64,000 nt of DNA from Cercis canadensis (taxonomy: Eukaryota > Streptophyta > Magnoliopsida > Fabales > Fabaceae). The position numbers and the translations under genes are program-made. Below are positions 37,143-48,278 of this stretch, piece by piece. Under the pieces are notes generated by a model that was not told where the DNA came from, made no database searches, and saw nothing but the letters and a program-made list of their open reading frames with translations. The DNA is taken from contig QAOA01007268.1 of assembly GCA_003255065.1 (NCBI GenBank), positions 200,127 through 264,126 on the forward strand, in the 5' to 3' direction. Every line of letters begins with the position of its first letter. The first letter of the stretch is position 1.

Positions 37143-38648
37143 GTGGGTGATCAGAACAGGCAGAATAACCCCTATTCGAACACTTATAATCCGGGGTGGA
37201 GAAATCACCCCAATTTTTCTTGGAGAAACAATCAAAATTCTGCTCAGGCACCAGTACAAGATCAACTACCATCACCTAAGGTTTCTTTGGAAAATGCTCT
37301 TGCCCAGTTAACAATAAACACCAGTCAGTTTATGGCAAGAACAGATGCCTCCATTCAAAACCTCGAAGTACAAGTGGATCAATTATCGAGCATACTTAGC
37401 ATTAGACAACATGGGTCTTTGCCGAGTGATACGGAGGTGAATCCTAAAGAGCATGTCAAGGCTATCACTCTTCGTGATGGTAAGACTTTAGGTGAACCAT
37501 CTAAAGTTGCAAAGAATATGCCAATTAAGTCAATTGAGCCTGAGACAAAGCAAGACACCTCAGTGGAACCACTTGTGAAATCTGTGGAAAAGACATCTAA
37601 GTTATTCCCAGACAATCCTCCACCATATGTTCCATATCTTCTGTTTCCTCAGAGATTCCAGAAGAAGAAGCTGGATAATCAATTCTCTAAATTTCTAGAG
37701 GTGTTCAAGAAGTTGCACATTAATATCCCATTTGCAGACACTTTGGAGCAAATGCCTAGCTACATGAAATTTATGAAGGAGATTCTCTCCAATAAAAGAA
37801 AGCTGGTAGATTATGAGACGGTGGCACTTACTGAGGAGTGCAATGCAATCTTACAAAAGAAATTACCACCAAAATTAACAGATCTAGGGAGTTTCAATAT
37901 TCCTTTTTCTATTGGCAATGTATCTTTTGGTAAGGCACTTTGTGATCTTGGTGCTAGTATTAACCTTATGCCTCTTTCTGTTTTCAGGAAATTGGGTATA
38001 GGAGAAGTCAAGTCAACCTCCATCTCCTTGATATTGGCGGATAGATCAATCAAGTATTCAAGGGGAATCCTGGAGGATGTATTGGTGAAAGTGGACAAGT
38101 TCATCTTCCCAGTGGACTTCGTTGTGCTTGACATGGAAGAGGAACAAGAAATCTCAATCATTCTTGGTCGTCCATTTTTAGCAACTGGGAAAGCTCTTAT
38201 TGATGTGCAAAAAGGCCAATTTACTATGAGAGTGCAAGGTGATCAAGTGTTCTTCAAGGTCTTCAAAGAAATAAAGCATCCAGATGAAGTGAGTGTCTGT
38301 TATAAAATTGACACTATAATTGGAAGCACTGAATTGCAAGACCCAATTGAAGCTCACACCATGGGAACGGAAAACAAGGAGAAGCTTCCTGATTTAGAGG
38401 TCAAAGATGACAAAATTCCCAAGAAGCCAATGGCTAGACATGTGCCTATAGTTGAGTCTCATAAGAAAAACAAGAAGAAGAAGTCATCATTCCAAAAGAT
38501 TCTTTTGGAGCACCTCAAGAAGTCTTCTTGCTTTGGAGATGGAAATGAGGTATGGAGATTAAAGGAGAATGGCCAACGAACCAAGGCTCACAGAGATAGT
38601 GGAGTAAAGTTCCAGAAGACCTCCACTACCATTTTTTATCCTAGTTAA
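37143..38648 (+). pseudogene. gag C-terminus and aspartic protease of the Athila-like element (501 codons open)
   Basis: A single open frame covers 'NPYSNTYNPGWRNHPNFSW' (gag tail), a coiled-coil-like stretch, and a retropepsin-like domain with 'KALCDLGASINLMP' (its Asp at residue 268), 'LADRSIKYSRGILEDVLVKV' and '[20 protein letters not shown]'. A Lys-rich tail ends it. The frame does not go on into RT; 1.7 kb of non-coding DNA follows. It belongs to a fossil element whose upstream gag is broken. Confidence 0.85.
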
Positions 38649-39667
38649 TTTATTCCAAAGACAGTCAGGTTGAGGACTATAAAACAAGCACTTTTTGGGA
38701 TACAACCCAATCTTTTTAACCATTTTTCTTAAGTTTTGATTATTCATTTAATTTTATTTTCATGCTTGTGTGTTTATTTTTTTTAATTAATTTATTATTA
38801 TTATTATTATTTTTTATGTTCCAGGTTTAAAATCCATAACTTTTATCCCCCCTAGCAGCTCCACCTGATGATGATGCAAAGTGATCCATCTCCATTTCAG
38901 GGAAGTTCTCACATCTTTTTCTTCTTTGCTTTAAACATTGAGGACAATGTTTCCTTTAAGTTTGGGGGTGGAGAATTATTTTCTGAGCTGCTATATTGAC
39001 TTGCACTTAACTTTTTGGGTATCTTTAAATGCTTTTCTAGATAGTTTTTATGTTTAATTTTTATTTTTCTTTAGTTTAGTTTGTAAAGTAGAATAGAGTG
39101 AAATTTTTTATGTTTAACCTTAGGCTAATGATAAAATTGATTTTCACTGTTTACAGCTCTAGAAAAATAATAGTTTTGTGTTTGTGTTTCTAATTAACTC
39201 TAGTGTTAATTTTTGTCTAACTGAAATTTCCTGAATTATTGAGCACATAACCTTGTTTGCTTGAAATCTGCATGCTTAGAGATGATTATGTGAATTAAGT
39301 CATTTCAAAATCTCACTGAATGCTAGAACTTGCTTGATTGTCAGTCGAGGCAAAATCCTAGGCTGCACAATATTAGGGAGATGATTTAGGCTATTTTTGT
39401 TTCGTTTGAGCCTTTCTAGCTATCCCTTTGTGTGATATTTTATCCCTAGCATACCTCATTGAGCTTAATTTAGCCTGTTTCTTTGTCACCTACACTGATC
39501 CTAGCCCTTTGTATGATCTTTTGACTTGAACCTTTCACCTAAAGTACATTTTCAGTCTTAAGAGCATCTAGAGCTAGGAAAATTAAGGAGAATTGGTGAA
39601 GAAAAGAAAATGAAGATTTCAATGAAATGACCACCAAAAGAATGAAAATTCAAGAGCTACATCCCTG

Positions 39668-39705
<38 letters not shown>

Positions 39706-40377
39706 CAATGAAAAGAAAAGACAATTGTGCAAATATGGAAAAGAAACAAAAAGAAAAAGAATGTCTTAGAAAGCATTGAGTATGGGATGTAGTAGCCCAA
39801 AAGTAAGAATTCTATTGGTGGATGGCAAAGTAAAGAAGAAAATAAGTTTGGGGGAGTTAGAAGTGAAAAGAAAGAAGGGTGCTCTTAATTTGCTCTAAAC
39901 TGAATTTGTATGATTGGTGAATTAAGCCACATATTTATCTATCATCCTACCCTTAACCCAGCCATACATTATAAGCTTATCAAAAGTCCTTTTGATCCTC
40001 AATATTGTGAAATGCCTACATTAGTGGAGATTGACATGAAAAGCAAACTTATGAGCTTCTGAGAGAATAAAAGTGGAGAATATGTGTTTATGAGCTTATT
40101 TGCATAATATGATTTAAGTGAAGAGAGTAGGGTAAGCAAGGGCTATACTTACACACACAGGAAATTTTAGTGACATTGAGATGAGATTAACTTTGAGTTG
40201 AAATTATACACATTCATGCTATCTTGAAAATTTTCTAGGAGTTGTGCTTAATAGAAATCTTTGAGGCCTGTATGGTTAGCAAATAAATTTTTACTTTGTT
40301 AGTTAATTGTTGAGTTTAATTTTATTTTTCTCTTTTTTGTTGCTCGAGGACAAGCAAATGTTAAGTTTGGGGGTATT
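38649..40377 (+). other. Non-coding 3' region of the Athila-like element
   Basis: No protein-like frame. 'aagtttggggg' occurs near 38959, 39845 and 40363, the last serving as polypurine tract. A (TA)n run lies at 39669-39702. The sequence is homologous, on the opposite strand, to 21466-22860 in the nested element. Confidence 0.75.
39669..39702. repeat. (TA)n microsatellite
   Basis: About 17 TA units in a row. Confidence 0.95.
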
Positions 40378-41670
40378 TGTTGAGTGAGTTTTATATCCAC
40401 TCTTTAGATCTCTTTTACTTAATTATTTGGTTGTTCATTGAGATTTTTTGTCATCTAATGCGTTGTTTTTGTTAAATTGTAGGTTCAAATGCAAGTTCAT
40501 AGGTTTTATGGTTTGAAGTGAAGAAATGAAAGGTTTTGACAGAATGCAAGAGCCATGGCGCTAGAAATCAAGACCCGTGGCGCTTGTAATTGATTTTTAG
40601 CCTTCAATTCCAGAGAGGAAGGGCCGTAGCGCTCAAAAATCAGAGTCGCGGTGCTCATTTGCAAAGAAATTGGTCTTTTTGTGCTACAGAGAGGGCCACG
40701 GCGCCCGTGACCAGATTTCTGAATACGTGTTCTTTTTCCTAAGTTTCTTTAGGGCTTTTGCTTAGGGGTATAAATAGAGACTTTTAGGAATAATTTGGGG
40801 AATTCTTTTCTAGACTTTCTGGAGGCACGGAGGAGAACAAAAACAAAGATTGAAGACGAGATTTGTGGAGCCGATTCGGACTCCATAACAGAGTTTTCAT
40901 TCTTCTTTCCTTTGAATTATGTTTGGATTGGATTCTATCATGTTCTTTTCTGCTGCTATGAACTAAATTCCCTTCTAGGGCTATGATGTAGCCTAGCTAG
41001 GATGATTTGTTATTTTCTATTTCTATAATTCAATAACTCCTTTATAAAACTGTCTTCTTCTTCTCAAATCTTCATGCTTCTAATTGCTTGATCACTAATT
41101 AGTTGATGAGATAATTACAATGAGACTGGGAGGTAATTTGTAATTAAAGATCATAGAGATTAAGAACATAGGTTGCATGTAGGATAGGAATATACCTCTA
41201 TGGCCTGTGTAGCTATTTAAAAAGAACCATAGAATTAAGTGAATTTCTAAGTTGTTCGCAATTCATATAAGAATATCGTGGGTTCATAACTTAGAAATAC
41301 TTTTGTTTGACCTTGGGAAAGGCTAATAAATAATTTAGGGTTCTTGGCTAGCAATTAGAAAGATTGTTCTTGGTTAATGAATTAGGAATAGCAAATCAAA
41401 ATAGCTATGGTGAAATCAAAAGCCCTAGATGTTTTCTCTCTTGATAATTCTATCATTTTACTGGTTTAGTTTGTTATTTTGCTGGTTTAAGTTTGTTTTC
41501 ATCTTATTTTAGTTGTTTCTTGAAAATCTCTCCATATTGATTGATTAGATAAAATTAAGGTTAACCCAATTTCAGTAGTTGATACATTAGTCATCGTGAG
41601 AACGATAACTCTATCTCATCTTATTACTTGGAAACGATAATGTACACTTGCGTTAAGATTTCTCACAACA
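40378..41670 (+). repeat. 3' LTR of the plus-strand Athila-like element
   Basis: Starts 'tgttgagtgagt', ends 'ctcacaaca', followed by the target duplication actag. It is about 50 bases longer than the 5' LTR, with the extra stretch in the GC-rich motif cluster (40550-40710). TATA-like 'tataaatagaga' at about 40769. Confidence 0.9.
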
Positions 41671-41675
41671 ACTAG

Positions 41676-43900
41676 TAGTGAGAATATGAAATAAAATAAT
41701 GAGCTTATACACACACATAAAGAATGTTGTTAAAAGAAATTGAAGACTCATGCCATCAAAAATTTAAGTGTGATTTAGTGGTAAGAGGTATAAATAATTT
41801 AGAAAATATTATAGATTTAAACTTAAGCCGATGCAACCCCTTTTGGGTTGGCTCAGTATTAGGAAACCTCTTTATGCCTTTTATAGTATCCTAGTCAAGC
41901 CCTAAGAGTGCTGCTGCTATGCTGATGCCTTCCCCTTGCAATGCTCCTACTTTGGATTCATGGATTACTGTTGGGCATGTTGGCAAGCCAAGAGTGCCCC
42001 ATAATAGTTTTTAATAAATAAAAGTTATTAAACGTACCTATAGATAATTAATTAAATATTATAATTGAGATTATATAACTAAAAATAATTTAATTGAACA
42101 TTTTAGTGGCATTACGTATTAAAGGATACCTTTGCAAAATTAAGGAACATATTTGGTACAGATCAATGCAAAAATATTACGTATTCTAGAATCTTAATAA
42201 ATTAGATGCCATGCTACTTTTGAATTACATGAATATTTTAGGGTGTAAATGAAAATAGCAGCAACTTCATATATGACTTATTGCAAGCAATTAGTAGTTT
42301 TTTCCTTTTTTTAATCAAACAACCAATTAGTAGTTACTCATGACAACTCACTATTGGTTGCATTCAAAGGGTAAGCCTTACCAACGAAAAATTATTAGGT
42401 AGACTTATGAAGGAGTACTCTTTATTGTTCTTAGGTAGAGTCATTAACCTTATTATTATTATGGAAGGCTGCCAGTTATAACTGTCTTTTAAGACAATAC
42501 GCATCTATCCACGTTCCCATCTGAAGACATGTAACAATTATTAACTGCGTACCATCATGATTAGAGAGGAACTACCTCATGAGACGTGGCACTTTAATGT
42601 AATATATAGCATCCATATAGGTCATGGGAATATGATGAATGGGGAGATCAATAAAGCAACAAACTTGATGTTAAAGAAGAGGAAAATATCCATATCACAT
42701 ATATTAATCTGGAAGTATTTAATTTGACGGGTGGCTATGCTAAGCCTACCAATGTAAGCAAAATTTGAGTGATTTGTACTGTTTTGGATAGAATTTTATC
42801 ATACTAATATAGTTAGTATAATCTAAGTTTTGGATGTGCACTTGAGCTATACAGAAAAAAAAAATTAAATGAATTCAAGAAAATTCAAATTGTGTCAATT
42901 GTAAATATTTTATACAATTTGATCCAAAATACGACAACAAATCCACCTGATGTAACAAGGGTGCATAGCCACCCCTTAATTTGAAATTTACATTGCCTTA
43001 TTTTTCTAAAGTTGAAGGACTTAGCCTTTATTCAGTAATATATTTTTAGGGTTGAGTTTTTAAAGCAGTCATTTTAATAATTAAATGATTGTCATTTTAA
43101 GTATTCACAGTTATAGAGGGAGTTGGATATTTCAATTACAGAACATCACGCCCCGCTCTCTGCCCCACCCCCCAACCAAAAAAAAAAAAGATTTATTTGT
43201 TACAAAAACTTGCAATACACTAAAACACATCTAGTAGTAAAGTATATATCTTAATATCTTTACTTTGCTTTTATATATTGTATTAAATTCTTAAACAGAC
43301 ATATCACATAAGTTTGGCAATGAGTCGAGCTAAGCCTAGCTCAAATTCGGTCAAAAATGGCTTAGCTCATAGCTACACTCAAGTTGATATGATCTAAATT
43401 TTTTGGCTCAAGCTCAAGTCAAAGTTGCTCCAAAGCTAGCTCGTTTCGACTCACAAACTTATCTTTTCTTTTCTCTAAGTCTTTCTTAGAAAAAATGAAT
43501 TATCATATATTATTTTTAATCATGCATATAAAACACATTTCAATAATAAATTAAAACGATCAATATTAATCTAATCTAACTAATTTGACATAATATTGAG
43601 AGTGAAATATATCATGAATCATGCTCAACTCATACGTAAGTATAATGTTGCCATGTATGGGACATTTGAGCACTATTTTGAAATTTAACCCTAAATTAAA
43701 TGATCGGGTTCTATTACGTACGACAAGGAAAATAATACAAATATATTAGGTGTTGGGATATAAACTTTCCTGAACAAAACCATAAACAAAATCTATGTCT
43801 ACCTCAAGGAGTGTTAAAATACTGCCATATTCCCTAATAAGATGAATGGTCTAGGGTCCCATGAGTCTCATCTGAAATTTCTCTTTCTTCTACGGTTCAA
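41676..43900. other. Intergenic region upstream of KCS-D
   Basis: No gene recognised. Bases 42475-42600 resemble 31060-31205. Bases 43320-43460 are rich in 'agctcaagct'-type motifs of a common interspersed repeat. KCS-D regulatory sequence should lie towards the right end. Confidence 0.5.
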
Positions 43901-43913
43901 ATGACAACTATGC

Positions 43914-43920
43914 TATATAA
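43914..43920 (+). promoter_or_regulatory. Likely TATA box of KCS-D
   Basis: 'tatataa' lies 34 bases before the ATG at 43954, which leaves room for only a few bases of 5' leader. The surrounding sequence resembles the TATA region of KCS-E (51991), where the distance to the ATG is about 80. Confidence 0.6.
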
Positions 43921-43953
43921 GTTCAAGTGTTCAATCATGAGGTCACCAACACC

Positions 43954-46379
43954 ATGAGCGCCTTTTTTATGCCCTCTCTTTTGTTAGCCATTGCTCAGTT
44001 TTCTGCTTTCTCTATCATTCAAGATTTCTCTGTAAACTTATGGGCTATATTCAAGGTGAATCTCATTTCAGTGATTTTATGCTCAGGATTAATAGCATAT
44101 CTAGCCATCCTTTATTCCATGACGTACCAAAAGAAGGTTTATTTAGTTGATTTTGCTTGTTATAAACCTGGTCCAGAATGCATTTGCACTAAGGAGAAAT
44201 TCATGGATTTCTCAACACGTTGGGCAGTGTTCCAAGATGAGAGCTTAGAATTTCAGAGGAGGATTTTGGAAAGGTCTGGATTTGGCCAGAAGACATATGT
44301 GCCCGAATCCGCAATGATGATTCCAGTGAGATTCGGCATAACTGATGCAAGGAAAGAGACAGAGAAAGTTATTCATGGTGCCATTGATGAGCTGTTGGCA
44401 AAGACAAAAGTGAAACCTGAGGATATAGGAATTCTTGTAGTGAACATCAGTACATTCAATCCAATGCCGTCGCTGTCTGCCATGATTGTCAACCATTACA
44501 AGCTAAGAGAGGACATTTTGAGCTATAATCTTGGTGGTATGGGTTGCAGTGCTGGACTTATATGCATAAATCTTGCCAAAGAACTCTTGCAGGTTTCCTC
44601 ATCTCAATCTTTCTTCTTCTGAAATTTCTTCTAACACCCACAAAATATAGATTAGAGTTTGAACCGTTACTCTAAGCTTAATTACTTAATGAATTTGTTT
44701 ACAGGCCTCTATACTCATACTTAGTGTATTTTTTTGGTTTTAATTTAGTTCCTCTGTATTTATTTTTTTATTTTTTTTCAAAATTTTACGTAATCGGTTG
44801 ACATTGTGCTTTAATATATTAAAAATTTTGTTAAAAGACATTTTCTGTTAGTAAAATATGGTAATAACTTCAATAATGTAACAAACTCTTATTAGCTAAT
44901 AGCGCATGAAGCTTTAACCTATCAGTCGATCAAATATAGACTCTTTTTTTTTTTTTTTTTTTTTGTTNCTTTTTTTTTTTTGGTGTGTGATCAAATTTTA
45001 TTTGTGTGTTGAAAAGACATTGTGACATGTTTGTTAGGTCTACGATTGTTGTGTTTTTCATCAAAAGACTAAGTATTTTTCTTAGAAAATTTGGGGTAAC
45101 AATTTGTGAGAATGATACGTAAACAAATGAATATGGGTTTCAATTAGAATTAGAGATAAAAATTGAATTCTAACATTTTTTTGTTAGTATAATATTAGTT
45201 TTTGCGAATAATAAAAGGAAAAAAAAATTACTATGCTGACACCCATCTAAAGTAGGAGTAATGTTACCACCCACTCAAAACTTTCATTTTAGACTAAATT
45301 AGTCCTAATTAGATGAGCCAAAATAATTGAATAGTAGAGAAAGTAACATAAATTAGATAAATCACATTTTGAAAAAAAAGTTTATGGCCCAATTTATGGA
45401 TCTTAGGCTGAGGAAGTGTATAACTATTTTGACTCACACTAGATGAGTATGGTTTTGTAAGAGCATTATAATGAGCCTTAAAGTAAGAGTTATTTATGTC
45501 TAAAATAAAGATTTTATTAGGGTGAATATAGTTTTAATTATAAGTGATTTCTCAAATATTGATTCCTAATTCCTATTGCCCAATTTCTTTTTCTTGTTTT
45601 CTGTATGTAAATAGGTACATCCTAATTCTTACGCACTTGTTGTGAGCACTGAAGATTTGATTGTTGGAAGATACATGGGCAATAACCGGTCCATGTTAGT
45701 ATCCAATTGCCTCTTTCGCTTGGGTGGGGCTGCAGTCTTACTCTCCAACCATTCTTCTGATTATTGCCATTCTAAATACTGTCTCAACCACACAGTAAGT
45801 ACCCACAAAGGTGCTAATGATAATTGCTATACTAGTATCATTCAAAAAGAAGATGAATCACAAAAAATTGGCATCTCGCTCTCGAAAGATTTAATGCGTT
45901 GTGCTGGTGAAACTCTTAAAGCCAATATCACAATGCTTGGGAAGTCAGTCCTACCCTTATCAGAACAGTTCAAAGTTTTGGCAACAATAGTAGCCAAAAA
46001 GTTCTTAAAGACAAGGATGGAGCCTTATACTCCAAATTTCAAGTTAGTTTTTGAGCACTTTTGCATTCATACTGGCGGAAAAGCAGTGCAAGATGAAGTG
46101 CAGAAAAGCCTTGAGCTTGGAGATTGGCAAATGGAGCCTTCAAGAATGACACTTTATAGGTTTGGAAATACGTCGAGTAGTTCTGTATGGTATGAATTAG
46201 CATACATGGAAGCCAAGGGGAGGATCAAAAAAGGTGATAGAATATTGCAGATTGCATTTGGCTCTGGATTTAAATGTGTCAGTACTGTATGGCGTGCATT
46301 AAGAACCATTGATCCTGCAAAGGAGAAGGGCCCTTGGGTGGATGATATTGATGAATTCCCCATTAACCTATCTAATTAA
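43954..46379 (+). CDS. KCS-D: 3-ketoacyl-CoA synthase (FAE1/CUT1 family), two exons
   Basis: Predicted join of 43954-44592 and 45615-46379, 467 residues. The enzyme condenses malonyl-CoA with a long-chain acyl-CoA, the first step of very-long-chain fatty acid elongation for waxes, suberin or sphingolipids, at the endoplasmic reticulum. Two hydrophobic segments (about 1-22 and 34-54) precede '[11 protein letters not shown]'. The FAE1/CUT1 domain fills the rest of exon 1 and much of exon 2, with catalytic Cys198 in 'GMGCSAG'. The C-terminal condensing domain has His361 and His365 in 'HFCIH' and Asn398 in 'RFGNTSS'. It ends 'EFPINLSN'. The intron obeys GT/AG after 'LAKELLQ', the same place as KCS-E. 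At 467 residues it is short for the family (usually near 490-530), the loss being at the N-terminus. 'FKCVSTVW' replaces the usual 'FKCNSAVW'. Everything else looks intact and probably functional. Substrate length cannot be read from sequence. Confidence 0.88.
44593..45614 (+). other. Intron of KCS-D, with a single-N join at 44968
   Basis: Starts gtttcc, ends 'gtaaatag'. The N at 44968 sits in a poly-T run, so the true length is uncertain. The rest is AT-rich without recognisable coding sequence. Confidence 0.85.
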
Positions 46380-46537
46380 GTTGAGTTTGTTCATAGAAAG
46401 CAATTTCATATAATTATAAATGCGCTAGTTAATAAAGTCTATATTTGAAGTTGGTGTAGTGCTGCATATTATATTTTTCCTACATGTATGTGTTGTATAT
46501 TGTTGTTGTTGTTGTGATCATCATCATTTAATGAAAG

Positions 46538-46776
46538 AACATTTTTTGTTCCTGATTTATTTCTTAAATGTCAGTTTAGTCATTGATTTATTTTTTGTAT
46601 TACTTTAGTCCTCAAATAATCACTCTGCCCGCCAAATCAGTATTTCAAGTGATCATTTTTTGTGTTACGGATGACTGATTTGGCGGACAATGTGATATTC
46701 GATGATTAAAATTACACAAAAAATAAATCAATGACTAAAGTGACATTTGAAAAATAATTCAATGATGAAAAATATA
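46538..46776. mobile_element. Foldback element (MITE-like) downstream of KCS-D
   Basis: About 75 bases at the left ('gtcagtttagtcattgattt') are matched in inverted orientation at the right ('aaatcaatgactaaagtgac'). The middle also folds: 'cgccaaatcagt' against 'actgatttggcg'. It has no coding sequence. Class and target duplication not determined. It lies between the KCS-D stop and the next KCS fragment. Confidence 0.75.
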
Positions 46777-46811
46777 TTTTACTCTTAAAATAATATTGGA
46801 CACACACATAT

Positions 46812-47012
46812 AAGTTTTGTGGTATGTATTGTCTTATTGTGAGGCCAATGAGAGGACAAGAAGGGTGACCAAATATGGCAGCTTGGATTTGGGGGTGGAT
46901 TCAAGTATAAAAGTGCTGTATGGCAAGCATTAATTAGGAACTTTAGTCCTGGGATAGAAAAAAAAATGGGAAGATGAAATTCATGAATTTCCTGTTAATA
47001 TTTCCAACTAAG
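46812..47012 (+). pseudogene. KCS 3' fragment downstream of KCS-D
   Basis: The translation reads 'WYVLSYCEA', then after a one-base loss in the 'KGRIKKGD' region '[10 protein letters not shown]', and a C-terminal end close to 'EFPVNISN' at 46985-47012. This is the last ~65 residues of KCS exon 2. The 'SYCEA' and 'WQLGFGGGF' wording resembles KCS-C, not the adjacent KCS-D. It is frameshifted and lacks everything upstream. It is evidence that a KCS-C-like gene once followed KCS-D, as KCS-C follows KCS-B. Confidence 0.8.
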
Positions 47013-47426
47013 TGTGCTACAACAAATTTCAAAAGACTAAAAGGCATTATATATGAAATTCAAGTAGTACTTCAACTTACAAATTGTTAAGCTTCTCTGA
47101 CTTCAGACTTTGAACAACACATGATCTTGTTCAAGGGTCAGCGACAAAATACATCAGACAACTCTTTCCTTCCTAGAAAGCATTTTTTATTTCCTTACAA
47201 GGAATCCATATTGCTTGTTGTCCTCTGACTCCATAAACTTACCAAGTTCTTTAGCTCAATAATTTTCTCAAATACTATCTCTCTTTTGGGGAACTATACT
47301 GCATGTTATTGTGCAGTTTGAAACCTTACTTTTATTTCTTCCATAATATTGTGAAATGGTTTAGAATATTGTAGAAAATAACAATAAAAAATAATAGTAA
47401 CTTCTTGAGAATGCCTTACATAACAA

Positions 47427-47822
47427 TCACTAAAAATAGAGTGCAGCGCTACCCTCATCAGTGGGTTCTAGTGGGACCCACACAATAAATTTTGTGTTAT
47501 TACAAAGATCTCGAAAAATTGAACATTCTAGTGTGTGATAAAAGACACACAATTTCTTGTAAAATGCAAGAAAGATATGATACAAGAAAATGTGCCAAAC
47601 AAAAAATTTAACCTTTGTCAAAAGAAATAGAGTTTGACACGTTTTCCTATATAATGTCATTTTTACATTTTATAAAGAAATGTTTATTCTAGCACATAAG
47701 AAACTTAATTTTTTGATATATTTGCAATAACACCAAATTCATTGGGTTGATCTCACTGGAACCCACTCAACTAAATTGAGAGGTAGTGCTACCCCCCATT
47801 TTTTGTGGTTGTAGCTTAGCAA
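47427..47822. mobile_element. Foldback element (MITE-like)
   Basis: The left arm ('gcagcgctaccctcatcagt', then 'gtgggttctagtggga') pairs in inverted orientation with the right arm ('ctggaacccactcaact', then 'gaggtagtgctacccc'), about 130 bases each. Non-coding. Its right part is repeated after 47965 by the contig join. Confidence 0.65.
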
Positions 47823-48278
47823 GAGCCTTAAATAAAATAGGTCAGTAATTAATTAAAGAAGGAAAAATGCCACAAATGTTTGAGAAGATGATGGAAAAGA
47901 CACTCAAGTTCATTATACATTAAACAAAATTTTAGCTTGAATGCAGTTTTGGTCCCTTATTTTANTAATGTCATTTTTACATTCTATAAAGAAATGTCCA
48001 TTCTAGCACATAAGAAACTTAATTTTTTGATATATTTACAATAACACCAAATTCATTGGGTTGATCTCACTGGAACCCATTCAACTAGATTGAGTGGTAG
48101 TGCTACCCCCCATTTTTTGTGGTTGTAGCTTAGCAAGAGCCTTAAATAAAATAGGTCAGTAATTAATTAAAGAAGGAAAAATGCCACAAATGTTTGAGAA
48201 GATGATGGAAAAGACACTCAAGTTCATTATACATTAAACAAAATTTTAGCTTGAATGCAGTTTTGGTCCCTTATTTTA
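47652..48278. other. Single-N contig join with duplicated flanks (N at 47965)
   Basis: Bases 47652-47964 recur at 47966-48278 with a few differences. Same pattern as the other joins. Confidence 0.8.

Larger units (their letters stand above)
34777..41670 (+). mobile_element. Athila-like Ty3/gypsy element, gag-protease only, fossil
   Basis: LTRs at 34777-36019 and 40378-41670, target duplication actag (34772-34776 and 41671-41675), primer site 'tggcgccgttgccgggga' and a terminal 'aagtttgggggta' polypurine tract define a structurally complete 6.9-kb insertion. Inside are gag, a zinc knuckle and an aspartic protease in one long frame, then 1.7 kb without coding sequence. No RT, RNase H or integrase is visible, so it would have depended on a partner element; this is like the TR-GAG class described in plants. 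gag is broken at a few points. The LTRs differ by roughly 3 per cent by eye, making it the youngest of the datable elements here, perhaps about a million years at commonly used plant rates. Confidence 0.9.

Noticed and set aside
37041-38161. Minus-strand open frames opposite the Athila-like gag-protease
   Set aside because: They are shadows of the long plus-strand frame with no independent support.
43927-43953. KCS-D start at 43927
   Set aside because: The codon there is gtg. The first in-frame ATG is at 43954, and a plant nuclear gene is expected to use ATG.
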